Shown here piece by piece: positions 43,515 through 52,407 of a stretch of 64,000 nucleotides of DNA. Source of the stretch: Streptomyces yatensis. Its GTDB lineage: Bacteria > Actinomycetota > Actinomycetes > Streptomycetales > Streptomycetaceae. Positions within the stretch are counted from its first letter, which is position 1; each line of letters starts with the position of its first letter. A program made the translations under genes and the position numbers. Below the pieces are notes generated by a model, which had not been told where the DNA came from, did not search any database, and saw only the letters and a program-made list of their open reading frames with translations. The DNA is taken from the NCBI RefSeq assembly GCF_018069625.1, contig NZ_CP072941.1:2976001-3040000 (forward strand). Direction: 5' to 3'.

Positions 43515-44732
43515 GTGCCTCGTACCGCTAGGGACGTCGTCTTCGTCGACGGCGTCCGGACCCCATTCGGCAAGGCGGGCCCGAAGGGCATCTACCATGA
43601 GACCCGCGCCGACGACATGGTCGTCAAGTGCATCCGGGAGCTGCTGCGCCGCAACCCGGATCTGCCGCCGGAGCGCATCGACGAGGTGGCCATCGCCGCG
43701 ACGACGCAGATCGGCGACCAGGGCCTCACCATCGGCCGCACCGCGGGCATCCTGGCCGGGCTGCCCCAGTCGGTCCCCGGCTACGCGATCGACCGGATGT
43801 GTGCCGGTGCGATGACGGCCGTGACGACCACGGCGGGATCCATCGCCTTCGGCGCCTATGACGCCGTCATCGCGGGCGGCGTCGAGCACATGGGCCGCCA
43901 CCCCATGGGCGAGGCCGTCGACCCCAACCCCCGCTTCGTCTCGGAGAAGCTGGTCGACGAGTCGGCCCTGTTCATGGGCATGACGGCGGAGAACCTCCAC
44001 GACCGGCTGCCGCACATCACCAAGGCGCGCGCCGACGAGTTCGCGGTGCGCAGCCAGGAGAAGGCCGCCAAGGCGTACGCCAACGGCAAGATCCAGCAGG
44101 ACCTGGTGCCGGTCTCGGTGCGCCGCACCTCCCCCGAGGGCGGCGAGCTGGGCTGGGGCCTGGCCACCGCCGACGAGCCGATGCGCCCGGGCACCACGCT
44201 GGAGGGCCTGGCCTCGCTGAAGACCCCGTTCCGCCCGCACGGCCGGATCACCGCCGGTAACTCCGCGGGGCTCAACGACGGCGCCACCGCCTCGCTGGTC
44301 GCCTCCGAGGACTTCGCCCGGGAGCTGGGCCTGCCGGTACGGATGCGCCTGGTCTCCTTCGCCTTCGCGGGCGTCGAGCCCGAGGTGATGGGCTACGGCC
44401 CGGTCCCGGCGACCAAGAAGGCGCTCGCCAAGGCCGGTCTGTCGATCGAGGACATCGGCCTGTTCGAGATCAACGAGGCGTTCGCCGTCCAGGTCCTGTC
44501 GTTCCTGGACCACTACGGCATCGCGGACGACGATGAGCGCGTCAACCAGTACGGCGGCGCCATCGCCTTCGGCCATCCGCTGGCCTCCTCCGGTGTCCGG
44601 CTGATGACGCAGCTGGCCCGGCAGTTCGAGGAGCAGCCGGAGGTCCGCTACGGCATCACCACGATGTGCATCGGCTTCGGCATGGGTGGCACCGTGATCT
44701 GGGAGAACCCGCACTTCGAGGGGAACAAGTGA
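43515..44732 (+). CDS. fadA: Acetyl-CoA acyltransferase (thiolase) of beta-oxidation
   Basis: The 405-residue thiolase carries the acyl-enzyme Cys96 (IDRMCAGAM), the ENLHDRLPHITKARADEF region, INEAFAVQVLSF, the active-site His (AFGHPLASSG) and the second Cys (TTMCIGFGMGG). It cleaves 3-ketoacyl-CoA in fatty-acid degradation. A strong GGAGGAG precedes GTG 43515. It overlaps the FadB gene by GTGA; the pair forms the two subunits of a trifunctional-like complex, which explains the tight coupling. The fadA label follows partner logic; Streptomyces numbering may differ. Confidence 0.93.
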   Translation: MPRTARDVVFVDGVRTPFGKAGPKGIYHETRADDMVVKCIRELLRRNPDLPPERIDEVAIAATTQIGDQGLTIGRTAGILAGLPQSVPGYAIDRMCAGAMTAVTTTAGSIAFGAYDAVIAGGVEHMGRHPMGEAVDPNPRFVSEKLVDESALFMGMTAENLHDRLPHITKARADEFAVRSQEKAAKAYANGKIQQDLVPVSVRRTSPEGGELGWGLATADEPMRPGTTLEGLASLKTPFRPHGRITAGNSAGLNDGATASLVASEDFARELGLPVRMRLVSFAFAGVEPEVMGYGPVPATKKALAKAGLSIEDIGLFEINEAFAVQVLSFLDHYGIADDDERVNQYGGAIAFGHPLASSGVRLMTQLARQFEEQPEVRYGITTMCIGFGMGGTVIWENPHFEGNK

Positions 44733-46867
44733 CCAACACCGCAGAGCTTCTCAAGGGGGCGGCAGAGCTGTTCCCGGGCGAGGTCGTGACGCAGGCGCAC
44801 GTCCGCCACCTCGATCTCCCCCTGGGCGCGGGCCGCTTCGCGCTCATCACGCTGGACAACGGCCTGGACCACACCAAGCCCACCACCTTCGGCCCGGCCT
44901 CGCTCGCCAACCTCAACACCGCGATCGACCAGGTCGAGAAGGAGGCGGCGGACGGCGAGATCACCGGTGTCGGCATCACCGGCAAGCCGTTCATCTTCGC
45001 CGTGGGCGCCGACCTCAAGGGCGTGGAGCTGCTGAAGCGCCATGAGGACGCGCTGGCCATCGGCAAGGGCGGCCATGACGTCTTCAAGCGGCTCTCCGCA
45101 CTCGCCGTGCCCACCTTCGCGTACTACAACGGCGCGGCGATGGGCGGCGGGGTCGAGGTCGGGCTGCACTGCTCCTACCGCACCGTCTCCGCCGCGCTGC
45201 CGGCCTTCTCGCTGCCCGAGGTGTTCCTGGGCCTGGTCCCCGGCTGGGGCGGCTGCACCCTGCTGCCGAACCTGATCGGCGCCGACCGCGCGGTCTCGGT
45301 CATCATCGAGAACTCGCTCAACCAGAACAAGCAGCTCAAGGGCGAGCAGGTCTATGACCTCGGGATCGCGGACGCGATCTTCGAGGGCGCGGACTTCCTG
45401 GAGCAGTCGCTGATCTGGACCGCCTCCGTCCTCAAGGGCGAGATCGAGGTCGCACGGCCCGAGATCGACCGCGGCGACGCCTGGCACGAGGCCGTGGTGC
45501 GCGGCCGCGCCATCGCCGACGGCAAGGTGCACGGGGCGGCCCCGGCCGCCTACCGCGCGCTGGAGATCATCGACGCCGCGCGCAACGGCGACCTCGCCCG
45601 TGGTTACGAGGCCGAGGAGAAGGCGCTCGCCGACCTGATCATGGGCAGTGAGCTGCGCAGCGGCATCTACGCCTTCAACCTGGTGCAGAAGCGCGGCAAG
45701 CGCCCGGCCGGTGCCCCGGACAAGTCGCTGGCGCGCCCGGTCTCCAAGGTGGGCGTCGTGGGCGCGGGTCTGATGGCCTCGCAGCTGGCGCTGCTGTTCG
45801 TCCGGCGGCTGGAGGTGCCGGTCGTCCTGACCGACATCGACCAGGAGCGGGTCGACAAGGGCGTGGGCTACGTCCACGGCGAGATCGACAAGCTGCTGCT
45901 CAAGGGCCGGATCAACAAGGACAAGGCCAATCGTCTCAAGGCCGCGGTGACCGGTTCGCTGGACAAGGCCGCCGCCTTCGGCGACGCGGACTTCGTCATC
46001 GAGGCCGTCTTCGAGGAGATGGGCGTCAAGCAGAAGGTGTTCGCCGAGGTCGAGGCGGTCGTGCCGGAGCACGCCATCCTCGCCACCAACACCTCCTCGC
46101 TGTCGGTGTCCGAGATGGCGTCCCAGCTCAGGCACCCCGAGCGGGTCGTGGGCTTCCACTTCTTCAACCCGGTCGCGATCCTGCCGCTGCTGGAGATCGT
46201 CCGCGGTGAGAAGACCGATGACGCGGCGCTGGCCACCGCCTTCGGCGTGGCCAAGAAGCTGAAGAAGACCGCCGTCCTGGTCAAGGACGCCCCGGCGTTC
46301 GTGGTCAACCGGATCCTGACCCGCTTCATGGGCGAGATCCAGAACGTCATCGACGAGGGCACCCCGGTCGACACCGCCGAGCGCGCCATCGAGCCGCTGG
46401 GCCTGCCGATGTCCCCGCTGGTGCTGCTGGAGCTGGTCGGCCCGGCGATCGGCCTGCACGTCTCCGAGACGCTGCACGGTGCGTTCCCGGAGCGGTTCAC
46501 GGTCTCGGAGAACCTCCGGCGCGTGGTCGAGGCGGGCAAGCGCGGCTTCTACGTCCGTGCCGACGGCAATTCGGCCAAGCCGGAGCTGGACCCGGAGGTC
46601 GCCGCGCTGCTCCAGCAGGGCGACACCGTCCTCACCGAGGAGCAGGTGCGCACCCGGGTGCTGGACGCCGTCGCGCAGGAGATCGGCCTGATGCTCGAGG
46701 AGGGCATCGTGGCCGAGGCGCAGGACATCGACCTGTGTCTGATCACCGGTGCGGGCTGGCCCTTCCACCTGGGCGGCATCACGCCGTACCTGGACCGCGA
46801 GGGCGTCTCGGAGCGGGTGAACGGGAAGACGTTCCTGGCTCAGGGTGTGGCGAGCGTCCCGGCGTAA
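44729..46867 (+). CDS. fadB: Enoyl-CoA hydratase / 3-hydroxyacyl-CoA dehydrogenase (FadB-like)
   Basis: The 712-residue bifunctional enzyme has an N-terminal crotonase domain (FAVGADLKGVELL oxyanion region, YYNGAAMGGGVEVGLHCSYR, FLGLVPGWGGCTLLPNLIGADRA) and a C-terminal 3-hydroxyacyl-CoA dehydrogenase part (VGVVGAGLMASQLALLF NAD motif, NTSSLSVSEMASQLRHPERVVGFHFFNPV, FVVNRILTRFMGE). It hydrates enoyl-CoA and oxidises the product. GTG start overlaps the thiolase stop. A perfect hairpin closes the operon. Confidence 0.94.
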   Translation: MTNTAELLKGAAELFPGEVVTQAHVRHLDLPLGAGRFALITLDNGLDHTKPTTFGPASLANLNTAIDQVEKEAADGEITGVGITGKPFIFAVGADLKGVELLKRHEDALAIGKGGHDVFKRLSALAVPTFAYYNGAAMGGGVEVGLHCSYRTVSAALPAFSLPEVFLGLVPGWGGCTLLPNLIGADRAVSVIIENSLNQNKQLKGEQVYDLGIADAIFEGADFLEQSLIWTASVLKGEIEVARPEIDRGDAWHEAVVRGRAIADGKVHGAAPAAYRALEIIDAARNGDLARGYEAEEKALADLIMGSELRSGIYAFNLVQKRGKRPAGAPDKSLARPVSKVGVVGAGLMASQLALLFVRRLEVPVVLTDIDQERVDKGVGYVHGEIDKLLLKGRINKDKANRLKAAVTGSLDKAAAFGDADFVIEAVFEEMGVKQKVFAEVEAVVPEHAILATNTSSLSVSEMASQLRHPERVVGFHFFNPVAILPLLEIVRGEKTDDAALATAFGVAKKLKKTAVLVKDAPAFVVNRILTRFMGEIQNVIDEGTPVDTAERAIEPLGLPMSPLVLLELVGPAIGLHVSETLHGAFPERFTVSENLRRVVEAGKRGFYVRADGNSAKPELDPEVAALLQQGDTVLTEEQVRTRVLDAVAQEIGLMLEEGIVAEAQDIDLCLITGAGWPFHLGGITPYLDREGVSERVNGKTFLAQGVASVPA

Positions 46868-46885
46868 CGCGACAGTGGTCCGGCC

Positions 46886-46926
46886 GAGCGCCGGGCGGGC
46901 CGAGGAATCGGTCCCGCCCGGCGCTC
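46886..46926 (+). terminator. Perfect 14-bp stem-loop after fadB
   Basis: GAGCGCCGGGCGGG (46886-46899) pairs fully with CCCGCCCGGCGCTC (46913-46926) over a 13-nt loop, 18 bp after the fadB stop. It also lies 38 bp from the convergent gene's stop and could serve both. Confidence 0.85.
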
Positions 46927-46964
46927 GCGCCGTGTTCAGCCCTTGAGCGGGTCTGGCGGGCCGC

Positions 46965-48044
46965 TCAGCCGCTTCCCACGCGGTTCCAGGCCCGCAGGGC
47001 CAGCCCGGCCTCGTCGGTCTTCTGACGGGCCACCAGGAGCCGTCCGTCCAGTCCCAGCGCGGCCAGCACCACCCGGCCCTGTCCGTCCAGCGCCAGCGCC
47101 GGGGTGTGGGCGCCCTGCTCGCCCGAGGGCGTCCACCACACGCCCGCCGCCTCGTCCTCGCTGGGGTGGGCGGCGACCGCCAGCCGCCCGGCGTCCTGGT
47201 GGGCCAGGACGGTGCAGTCGTGACCGTCCACCACGGCGCGCACCGCGGCGACCGGGCCGGTGCCCGTCGCCCCGCCCAGCGGCGCGGGGGCCGGGGAGTC
47301 CGGCCGCCAGGCCATGAGCTCACCGCTGCCGGCGTCGCGCCAGTAGTGGGTGAGGGTGCCGGGGCTGGTCTCCACCACGGCCGCCGAATCCGGCCGGGCG
47401 TCGGCCGGGACGTCCTCGCCCCGCTTCGGGGCGGCGCCGGGCCCCGGCTGGTACCAGCGCAGGGCGGCGCCCTTCTCGGCCGGTGCGAGCAGTTCGAGCC
47501 GGCCGTCGGCGGTGGCGGTCGCCGACAGGCCGCCCAGCACATGGGTGCCCTTCCAGTCGGTCCAGCGCTCCCAGGTGCCCTTGGGGTCCTGCCGCCGCGC
47601 GCTCACCCCGCCCCCGGCGTTGCGGACGAAGACGCGCAGGGCGCCGGAGGAGTCCACCGCCATGGCGGGCGCGCCGGTCCGCTCGGCCTTACGGGCGTCT
47701 TTCGGATGCGGAGTGCCCAGCGAATGCCACGCGGTCAGCGGGCGGCCGGTCTGGAACTGGGTGGCGTGGACGACGTCCACGCGCGCCGGCTCGCCCGCGC
47801 CGCCCGGGCGGCGCCGAAGCCCCACCAGATGCGCGTACCCCTCCGCGCTCTGAGCGACGGTCAGGCTGACCAGGCCGACGGCCTCGATCAGCCAGGGGCC
47901 CGTCCACTCCGGCCCTCCGGGCCGGTCTTCCGTCCAGCGCGCCACACCGCCCGCCACCAGTGCATAGGCTGTGAGCCTGTCGTCCTTGCCGCGGAGCAAC
48001 CGCAACGCCATGGCCCGCTGCCAACCTTCCCCGAGTTGGTCCAC
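46965..48044 (-). CDS. Beta-propeller-like protein of unknown function
   Basis: The roughly 359-residue protein consists of repeated blade-like segments, each ending in a short Gly-Arg-Leu strand (TADGRLELLAPAEKGAALRWYQPG, DGQGRVVLAALGLDGRLLVARQ, LTHYWRDAGSGELMAWRP, ALRVFVRNAGGGVSARRQ), as in PLL/tachylectin-type propellers. Such proteins often bind sugars, but no enzyme motif is seen. No signal peptide is obvious, so its location is unknown. The start is uncertain: GTG 48044 is used here, with ATG 48011 as alternative; neither has a clear Shine-Dalgarno. TACTAT upstream (48062-48067) may be its -10. Divergent from the NYN gene. Confidence 0.6.
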   Translation of the reverse strand: MDQLGEGWQRAMALRLLRGKDDRLTAYALVAGGVARWTEDRPGGPEWTGPWLIEAVGLVSLTVAQSAEGYAHLVGLRRRPGGAGEPARVDVVHATQFQTGRPLTAWHSLGTPHPKDARKAERTGAPAMAVDSSGALRVFVRNAGGGVSARRQDPKGTWERWTDWKGTHVLGGLSATATADGRLELLAPAEKGAALRWYQPGPGAAPKRGEDVPADARPDSAAVVETSPGTLTHYWRDAGSGELMAWRPDSPAPAPLGGATGTGPVAAVRAVVDGHDCTVLAHQDAGRLAVAAHPSEDEAAGVWWTPSGEQGAHTPALALDGQGRVVLAALGLDGRLLVARQKTDEAGLALRAWNRVGSG

Positions 48045-48065
48045 CTGATCGAACGATGTCCATAG

Positions 48066-48071
48066 TAATTT
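48066..48071 (+). promoter_or_regulatory. Putative -10 (TAATTT) of the NYN-domain gene
   Basis: TAATTT lies 9 nt before ATG 48081 and overlaps, on the other strand, the TACTAT (48062-48067) before the propeller-like gene. The two genes may share one short promoter region. Confidence 0.35.
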
Positions 48072-48080
48072 GCCTGGACT

Positions 48081-48488
48081 ATGGATGGACTTGTGGTGGT
48101 CGATGCCGCCAACGTGATCGGTTCGGTCCCCGACGGCTGGTGGCGTGACCGCCGCGGCGCCGCCGAGCGGCTCCGCGACCGGCTGGCCGTCCTCGCCAGG
48201 ACCGGGCTCCCCGACCGCCCTGGTGTGCCCGACTGGGCCACCCGGCCTCCGGTGGACATCGTGATGGTGGTCGAGGGCGCGGCGCGGGGTGTGGAGCCGG
48301 TGGAGGGCGTACGAGTGGAGAACGCGCCGGGCAGCGGCGACGACCACATCGTGCGGGTGGTGGCGGCCCGCGACGAAGGCCGCCCCTGCCTGGTGGTGAC
48401 GGCGGACCAGGGGCTGCGGGCACGGGTCAGGGCGCTGGGCGCGCAGGTGACGGGCCCCCGGTCGGTCCGCCCTGACGGCTCGTCCTAG
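48081..48488 (+). CDS. NYN-domain (PIN-like) ribonuclease-type protein
   Basis: The 135-residue protein opens with GLVVVDAANVIGSVPDGWW, a PIN/NYN acidic motif (Asp-x-x-Asn), and continues with DIVMVVEGAARG, GSGDDHIVRVVAAR and CLVVTADQGLRARVRALGAQV, giving the four acidic positions of the NYN nuclease fold. The family acts on RNA, though the target is unknown. It is monocistronic and convergent with the permease gene 15 bp away. No antitoxin-like partner lies beside it. Confidence 0.8.
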   Translation: MDGLVVVDAANVIGSVPDGWWRDRRGAAERLRDRLAVLARTGLPDRPGVPDWATRPPVDIVMVVEGAARGVEPVEGVRVENAPGSGDDHIVRVVAARDEGRPCLVVTADQGLRARVRALGAQVTGPRSVRPDGSS

Positions 48489-48503
48489 GACGGCAGGACC
48501 CGC

Positions 48504-50075
48504 TCAGGCGGCTCCGCGCGGGCCCTGCTCCGTGCGCGTCCCCGCCTCGGTCACCCGGCTGTGGCGGCGCCCGTACAGGAAGTAGACGACGAAGCCGATG
48601 GCCATCCACACCGCGAACCGCACCCAGGTCTCGGCGGGCAGATTGAGCATCAGCCACAGCGAGGCGGCCACGGACACGATCGGCAGCACCGGCACCCAGG
48701 GCGTACGGAAGGCGCGGGGCAGATCGGGCCGGGTGCGGCGGAGGATCAGCACGCCGAGCGCGACGACGACGAAGGCGAAGAGGGTGCCGATGTTCACCAG
48801 GGCGGCCAGCTGGGAGATGCTGGTGAACCCGGCGACGACGGCGATGAGCGTGCCGAGCAGGATCGTCGAGCGGTAGGGCGTGCCGAAGCGCGGGTGCACC
48901 CGGGAGAAGACCCTGGGCAGCAGCCCGTCCCGGCTCATCGCGAAGAACACCCGGCTCTGGCCGAGCAGCAGGATCATGCACACCGTGGTGAGCCCGACCG
49001 CGGCGCCGAAGCTGATGACGCCCGCGTAGAAGGGGTGTCCGGTGGCCTTGAAGGCGTCGGCGAGCGGGGCGTCCACCGTCAGCCGGGTGTACTTCTGCAT
49101 CCCGGTGACCACGATCGACACGGCGACGTAGAGCACGGTGCAGATGAGGAGCGAGCCGAGGATGCCCCGGGGCATGTCCCGTTGGGGGTTCCTGGTCTCC
49201 TCCGCCGCGGTCGCCACCACGTCGAAGCCGATGAAGGCGAAGAAGACCACGGCGGCGGCGGTGAAGATGCCCTCGACGCCGAAGGTCGTCGGCTGGTAGC
49301 CGAACATCAGCTGGATCAGCGGGGCGGTGAGTCCCGAGCCCGAGATCGTGCCCTTGGCCTCGGGGATGAAGGGGCGGTAGTTGGCCGGGTCGACGAAGAA
49401 GGCGCCCGCGATGATGACCAGCAGCACCACGGCCACCTTCACCGCGACCACCACCGAGGTGACCCGCGCCGACAGCTTCATCCCGAGGACCAGGATCACG
49501 GTGAGCACCAGCACCAGCACGGCGGCGAGCACGTCGAAGGAGAAGCCGTGCGCCGCGTCGGGCCCGGACAGGGCGGCGGGCAGCTCCCAGCCGGCGTTGG
49601 CCAGCAGCGAGCGGACGTAGCCGGCCCAGCCGACCGCGACCACGGCGGTGCCGAGCGCGAACTCCAGCACCAGGTCCCAGCCGATGGTCCAGGCGGGCAG
49701 CTCGCCCAGCGAGGCGTACGAGAAGGTGTACGCGGATCCGGCCACCGGCACGGTCGAGGCGAACTCGGCGTAGCAGAGCGCGGCCAGTGCGCAGACGATG
49801 CCCGCGACGACGAAGGCGAGGGCGGTCGCGGGGCCCGCCTGCTCCTTGGCGACGGCCCCGGTGAGGACGAAGATACCGGTCCCGATGATCACGCCGACGC
49901 CGAAGACGGTGAGGTCCAGGGCGGACAGCGACCGGGTCAGGGCGTGCTCGGGCTCCTCGGTGTCCTCGATGGACTGTTCGATCGACTTCGTCCGCAGATA
50001 GTCCGGCCGAGCCTTACGGCTGCCATCGCCACCAGTGCCGCCGCCGGAGCGGCCCTCGGGTTCCCGCTCGCTCAC
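48504..50075 (-). CDS. Amino-acid permease (APC family, cationic amino-acid transporter type)
   Basis: The 523-residue transporter has 12-14 membrane helices and the APC signature in helix 1 (TVFGVGVIIGTGIFVLTGAVA), the YAEFASTVPVAGSAYTFSYASLGELPAW region and FFAFIGFDVVATAAEETRNPQRDMPRGI, which is typical of the CAT-like subgroup. Both termini are cytosolic and rich in charged residues. GTG 50075 follows GGAGGTGGC by 7 nt, better than the longer upstream frame. A hairpin beyond its start belongs to the dxs terminator. Substrate probably a basic amino acid, but not proven. Confidence 0.87.
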   Translation of the reverse strand: MSEREPEGRSGGGTGGDGSRKARPDYLRTKSIEQSIEDTEEPEHALTRSLSALDLTVFGVGVIIGTGIFVLTGAVAKEQAGPATALAFVVAGIVCALAALCYAEFASTVPVAGSAYTFSYASLGELPAWTIGWDLVLEFALGTAVVAVGWAGYVRSLLANAGWELPAALSGPDAAHGFSFDVLAAVLVLVLTVILVLGMKLSARVTSVVVAVKVAVVLLVIIAGAFFVDPANYRPFIPEAKGTISGSGLTAPLIQLMFGYQPTTFGVEGIFTAAAVVFFAFIGFDVVATAAEETRNPQRDMPRGILGSLLICTVLYVAVSIVVTGMQKYTRLTVDAPLADAFKATGHPFYAGVISFGAAVGLTTVCMILLLGQSRVFFAMSRDGLLPRVFSRVHPRFGTPYRSTILLGTLIAVVAGFTSISQLAALVNIGTLFAFVVVALGVLILRRTRPDLPRAFRTPWVPVLPIVSVAASLWLMLNLPAETWVRFAVWMAIGFVVYFLYGRRHSRVTEAGTRTEQGPRGAA

Positions 50076-50203
50076 CGATGCCACCTCCACGCCTGCCCGT
50101 GCCCCGTGGGCGCCCATGGTTCTGCCAACCGGGCGGGAGGGAGGTGCGCACCCCCGAAGCCCCGGCCGATTCACCCGATGGGGGCGGGCCCGGGGGACGC
50201 ACG

Positions 50204-50240
50204 CTGGGCCGGTCGGAGCAGGAGGCTCCGGCCGGCCCAG
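50204..50240 (-). terminator. 16-bp stem-loop after dxs
   Basis: CTGGGCCGGTCGGAGC and GCTCCGGCCGGCCCAG pair (one G-T) across a five-base loop, 32 bp past the dxs stop on the minus strand. Confidence 0.8.
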
Positions 50241-50271
50241 GCGGCGGAAAGGGGGGCGGCGGACCGGTGGC

Positions 50272-52236
50272 TCAGTCGCGCACCGGCTCGGCCGTCGTCG
50301 ACCGGGTCACATCGGCGCTCCGGGAGCCCGCGTCGGCGGACTCGCTCCCGTAGCGGCCGCCGATCCTGGAGACCAGCCCGGTGACCTGGCGGGCGATGTC
50401 CGGTGCGGTCAGCCCGATCTCGGCCATGACCTCCTTACGGGAGGCATGGTCGAGGAAGCGCGGCGGGATGCCGAAGTCGCGCACCGGCATGTCGACGCCC
50501 GAGTCGCGCAGCGCCTGGGCCACGGCGGAGCCCACACCGCCGACCCGGCTGTTGTCCTCGACGGTGACGACGACGCGGTGGCGCTCGGCGAGGGCGGGCA
50601 GCTCCTCGTCGACCGGCTTGACCCAGCGGGGGTCGACCACCGTAGCGGAAATGCCCTGTTTGTCGAGAAGGTCGGCGATCTCCAGACACATCGGGGCCAG
50701 CGCGCCCACCGAGACCAGCAGCACATCGGGCCGCTCGCGGTCGGCCGCCGCGGGCTCCCGCAGCACGTCCATGCCGCCGATCCTGCCGACGGCCGCGACC
50801 GCCGGGCCCACCGCGCCCTTGGAGTAGCGCACCACGGTCGGCGCGTCCTCCACCTCCACGGCCTCGCGCAGCTGGGCGCGGACCTGGTCGGCGTCGCGCG
50901 GGGCGGCGATCCGCAGGCCCGGGACGACCTGCAGCAGCGACATGTCCCACATGCCGTTGTGCGAGGCCCCGTCGGTGCCGGTGATACCGGCGCGGTCCAG
51001 TACGAAGGTCACCCCGCACTTGTGCAGGGCCACATCCATCAGGACCTGGTCGAAGGCGCGGTTGAGGAAGGTGGCGTAGACGGCGAAGACCGGGTGGAGC
51101 CCGCCGGTGGCGAGCCCCGCCGCCGAGACGGCCGCGTGCTGCTCGGCGATGCCCACGTCGTAGACCCGCTCCGGGAAGCGCTTGGCGAACTCGGTGAGTC
51201 CCACCGGGTGGAGCATGGCCGCCGTGATCGCGACGATGTCCTCGCGCTCCTCGCCGAGCTTGACCATCTCCTCGCCGAAGACCGAGGTCCAGTCGGCGCC
51301 GGAGGCCGAGATCGGCAGCCCGGTGTCCGGGTGGATCTTGCCGACGGCGTGGAAGCGGTCCGCCTCGTCCTGCAGGGCGGGTTGGTAGCCGCGGCCCTTC
51401 TCGGTGAGGCAGTGCACGATGACCGGGCCGCCGAAACGCTTCGCCCGCTGCAGCGCCGACTCCAGCGCCTCGATGTCATGGCCGTTGATCGGGCCGACGT
51501 ACTTCAGCCCCAGGTCCTCGAACATGCCCTGCGGGGTGATGAAGTCCTTCAGCCCCTTCTTGGCCCCGTGCAGCGTCTCGTACAGCGGCCTGCCGACCAC
51601 CGGGGTGCGCTCCAGCAGGTCCTTGCCGCGGGCCAGGAAGCGCTCATAGCCGTCGGTGGTGCGCAGGGTGGCCAGGTGGTTGGCCAGGCCGCCGATGGTC
51701 GGGCCGTAGGAGCGCTCGTTGTCGTTGACGACGATGACCAGCGGCCGGTTCTTGGCCGCGGCGATGTTGTTGAGCGCCTCCCAGGCCATACCGCCGGTCA
51801 GCGCGCCGTCGCCGATGACGGCGACCACATGGTCCTGCTTGCCGAGCAGCTCATTGGCCTTGGCGAGCCCCTCGGCCCAGCCGAGGACGGTCGAGGCGTG
51901 GCTGTTCTCGATGACGTCGTGCTCGGACTCGGCCCGCGAGGGATAACCGGACAAACCCCCCTTGCTCTTGAGCTTGGAGAAGTCCTGGCGGCCGGTGAGC
52001 AGCTTGTGGACGTAGGACTGGTGCCCGGTGTCCAGCAACACCTTGTCCCGGGGCGACTCGAAGACCCGGTGCAGGGCGATGGTCAGCTCCACCACGCCGA
52101 GATTGGGGCCGAGATGGCCACCGGTCTTGGAGACGGCGTCGACGAGGAAGGAGCGGATCTCCGCGGCCAGCTGGTCCAGCTCCTCCGGAGTGAGCCGGTC
52201 CAGATCGCGCGGTCCCGTGATGCGGGTCAGCAGCAC
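50272..52236 (-). CDS. dxs: 1-deoxy-D-xylulose-5-phosphate synthase
   Basis: The 654-residue thiamine-diphosphate enzyme catalyses pyruvate plus glyceraldehyde-3-phosphate to DXP, the first step of the MEP isoprenoid pathway. It shows the family's [27 protein letters not shown] start, GHLGPNLG, the ThDP motif [15 protein letters not shown]...VVND, the [11 protein letters not shown] region, and the C-terminal transketolase [21 protein letters not shown] 52236 is preceded by AAGGAGG at 5 nt; the longer upstream frame is noise. Its C-terminal 25 residues are Ser/Ala-rich. It lies 171 bp from xylH and is separated by its own promoter region. Terpenoid precursors in Streptomyces come from this route. 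Confidence 0.95.
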   Translation of the reverse strand: MLLTRITGPRDLDRLTPEELDQLAAEIRSFLVDAVSKTGGHLGPNLGVVELTIALHRVFESPRDKVLLDTGHQSYVHKLLTGRQDFSKLKSKGGLSGYPSRAESEHDVIENSHASTVLGWAEGLAKANELLGKQDHVVAVIGDGALTGGMAWEALNNIAAAKNRPLVIVVNDNERSYGPTIGGLANHLATLRTTDGYERFLARGKDLLERTPVVGRPLYETLHGAKKGLKDFITPQGMFEDLGLKYVGPINGHDIEALESALQRAKRFGGPVIVHCLTEKGRGYQPALQDEADRFHAVGKIHPDTGLPISASGADWTSVFGEEMVKLGEEREDIVAITAAMLHPVGLTEFAKRFPERVYDVGIAEQHAAVSAAGLATGGLHPVFAVYATFLNRAFDQVLMDVALHKCGVTFVLDRAGITGTDGASHNGMWDMSLLQVVPGLRIAAPRDADQVRAQLREAVEVEDAPTVVRYSKGAVGPAVAAVGRIGGMDVLREPAAADRERPDVLLVSVGALAPMCLEIADLLDKQGISATVVDPRWVKPVDEELPALAERHRVVVTVEDNSRVGGVGSAVAQALRDSGVDMPVRDFGIPPRFLDHASRKEVMAEIGLTAPDIARQVTGLVSRIGGRYGSESADAGSRSADVTRSTTAEPVRD

Positions 52237-52407
52237 CCGTGCCTCCTTGCTTCGAGCGTCTCCATGGAGCTTGCCGGTCCGCCCGAGTCTAATGTTCCGC
52301 CCTCCGGCGCAGACCTCCCCCCATGCGATGTCCGTCACGCGTGTTCTTTTCAGACAGCTGCCCGGCACCTCCGTGGAGGCACCGGGCAGCCGGGTGAGAC
52401 CTGCGGG

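Noticed and set aside
44648..47542. 964-codon minus-strand open frame opposite the thiolase and fadB genes
   Set aside because: Codon third-position GC supports the plus-strand genes; the translation shows no domain and contains long Ala/Gln/Arg/Gly runs.
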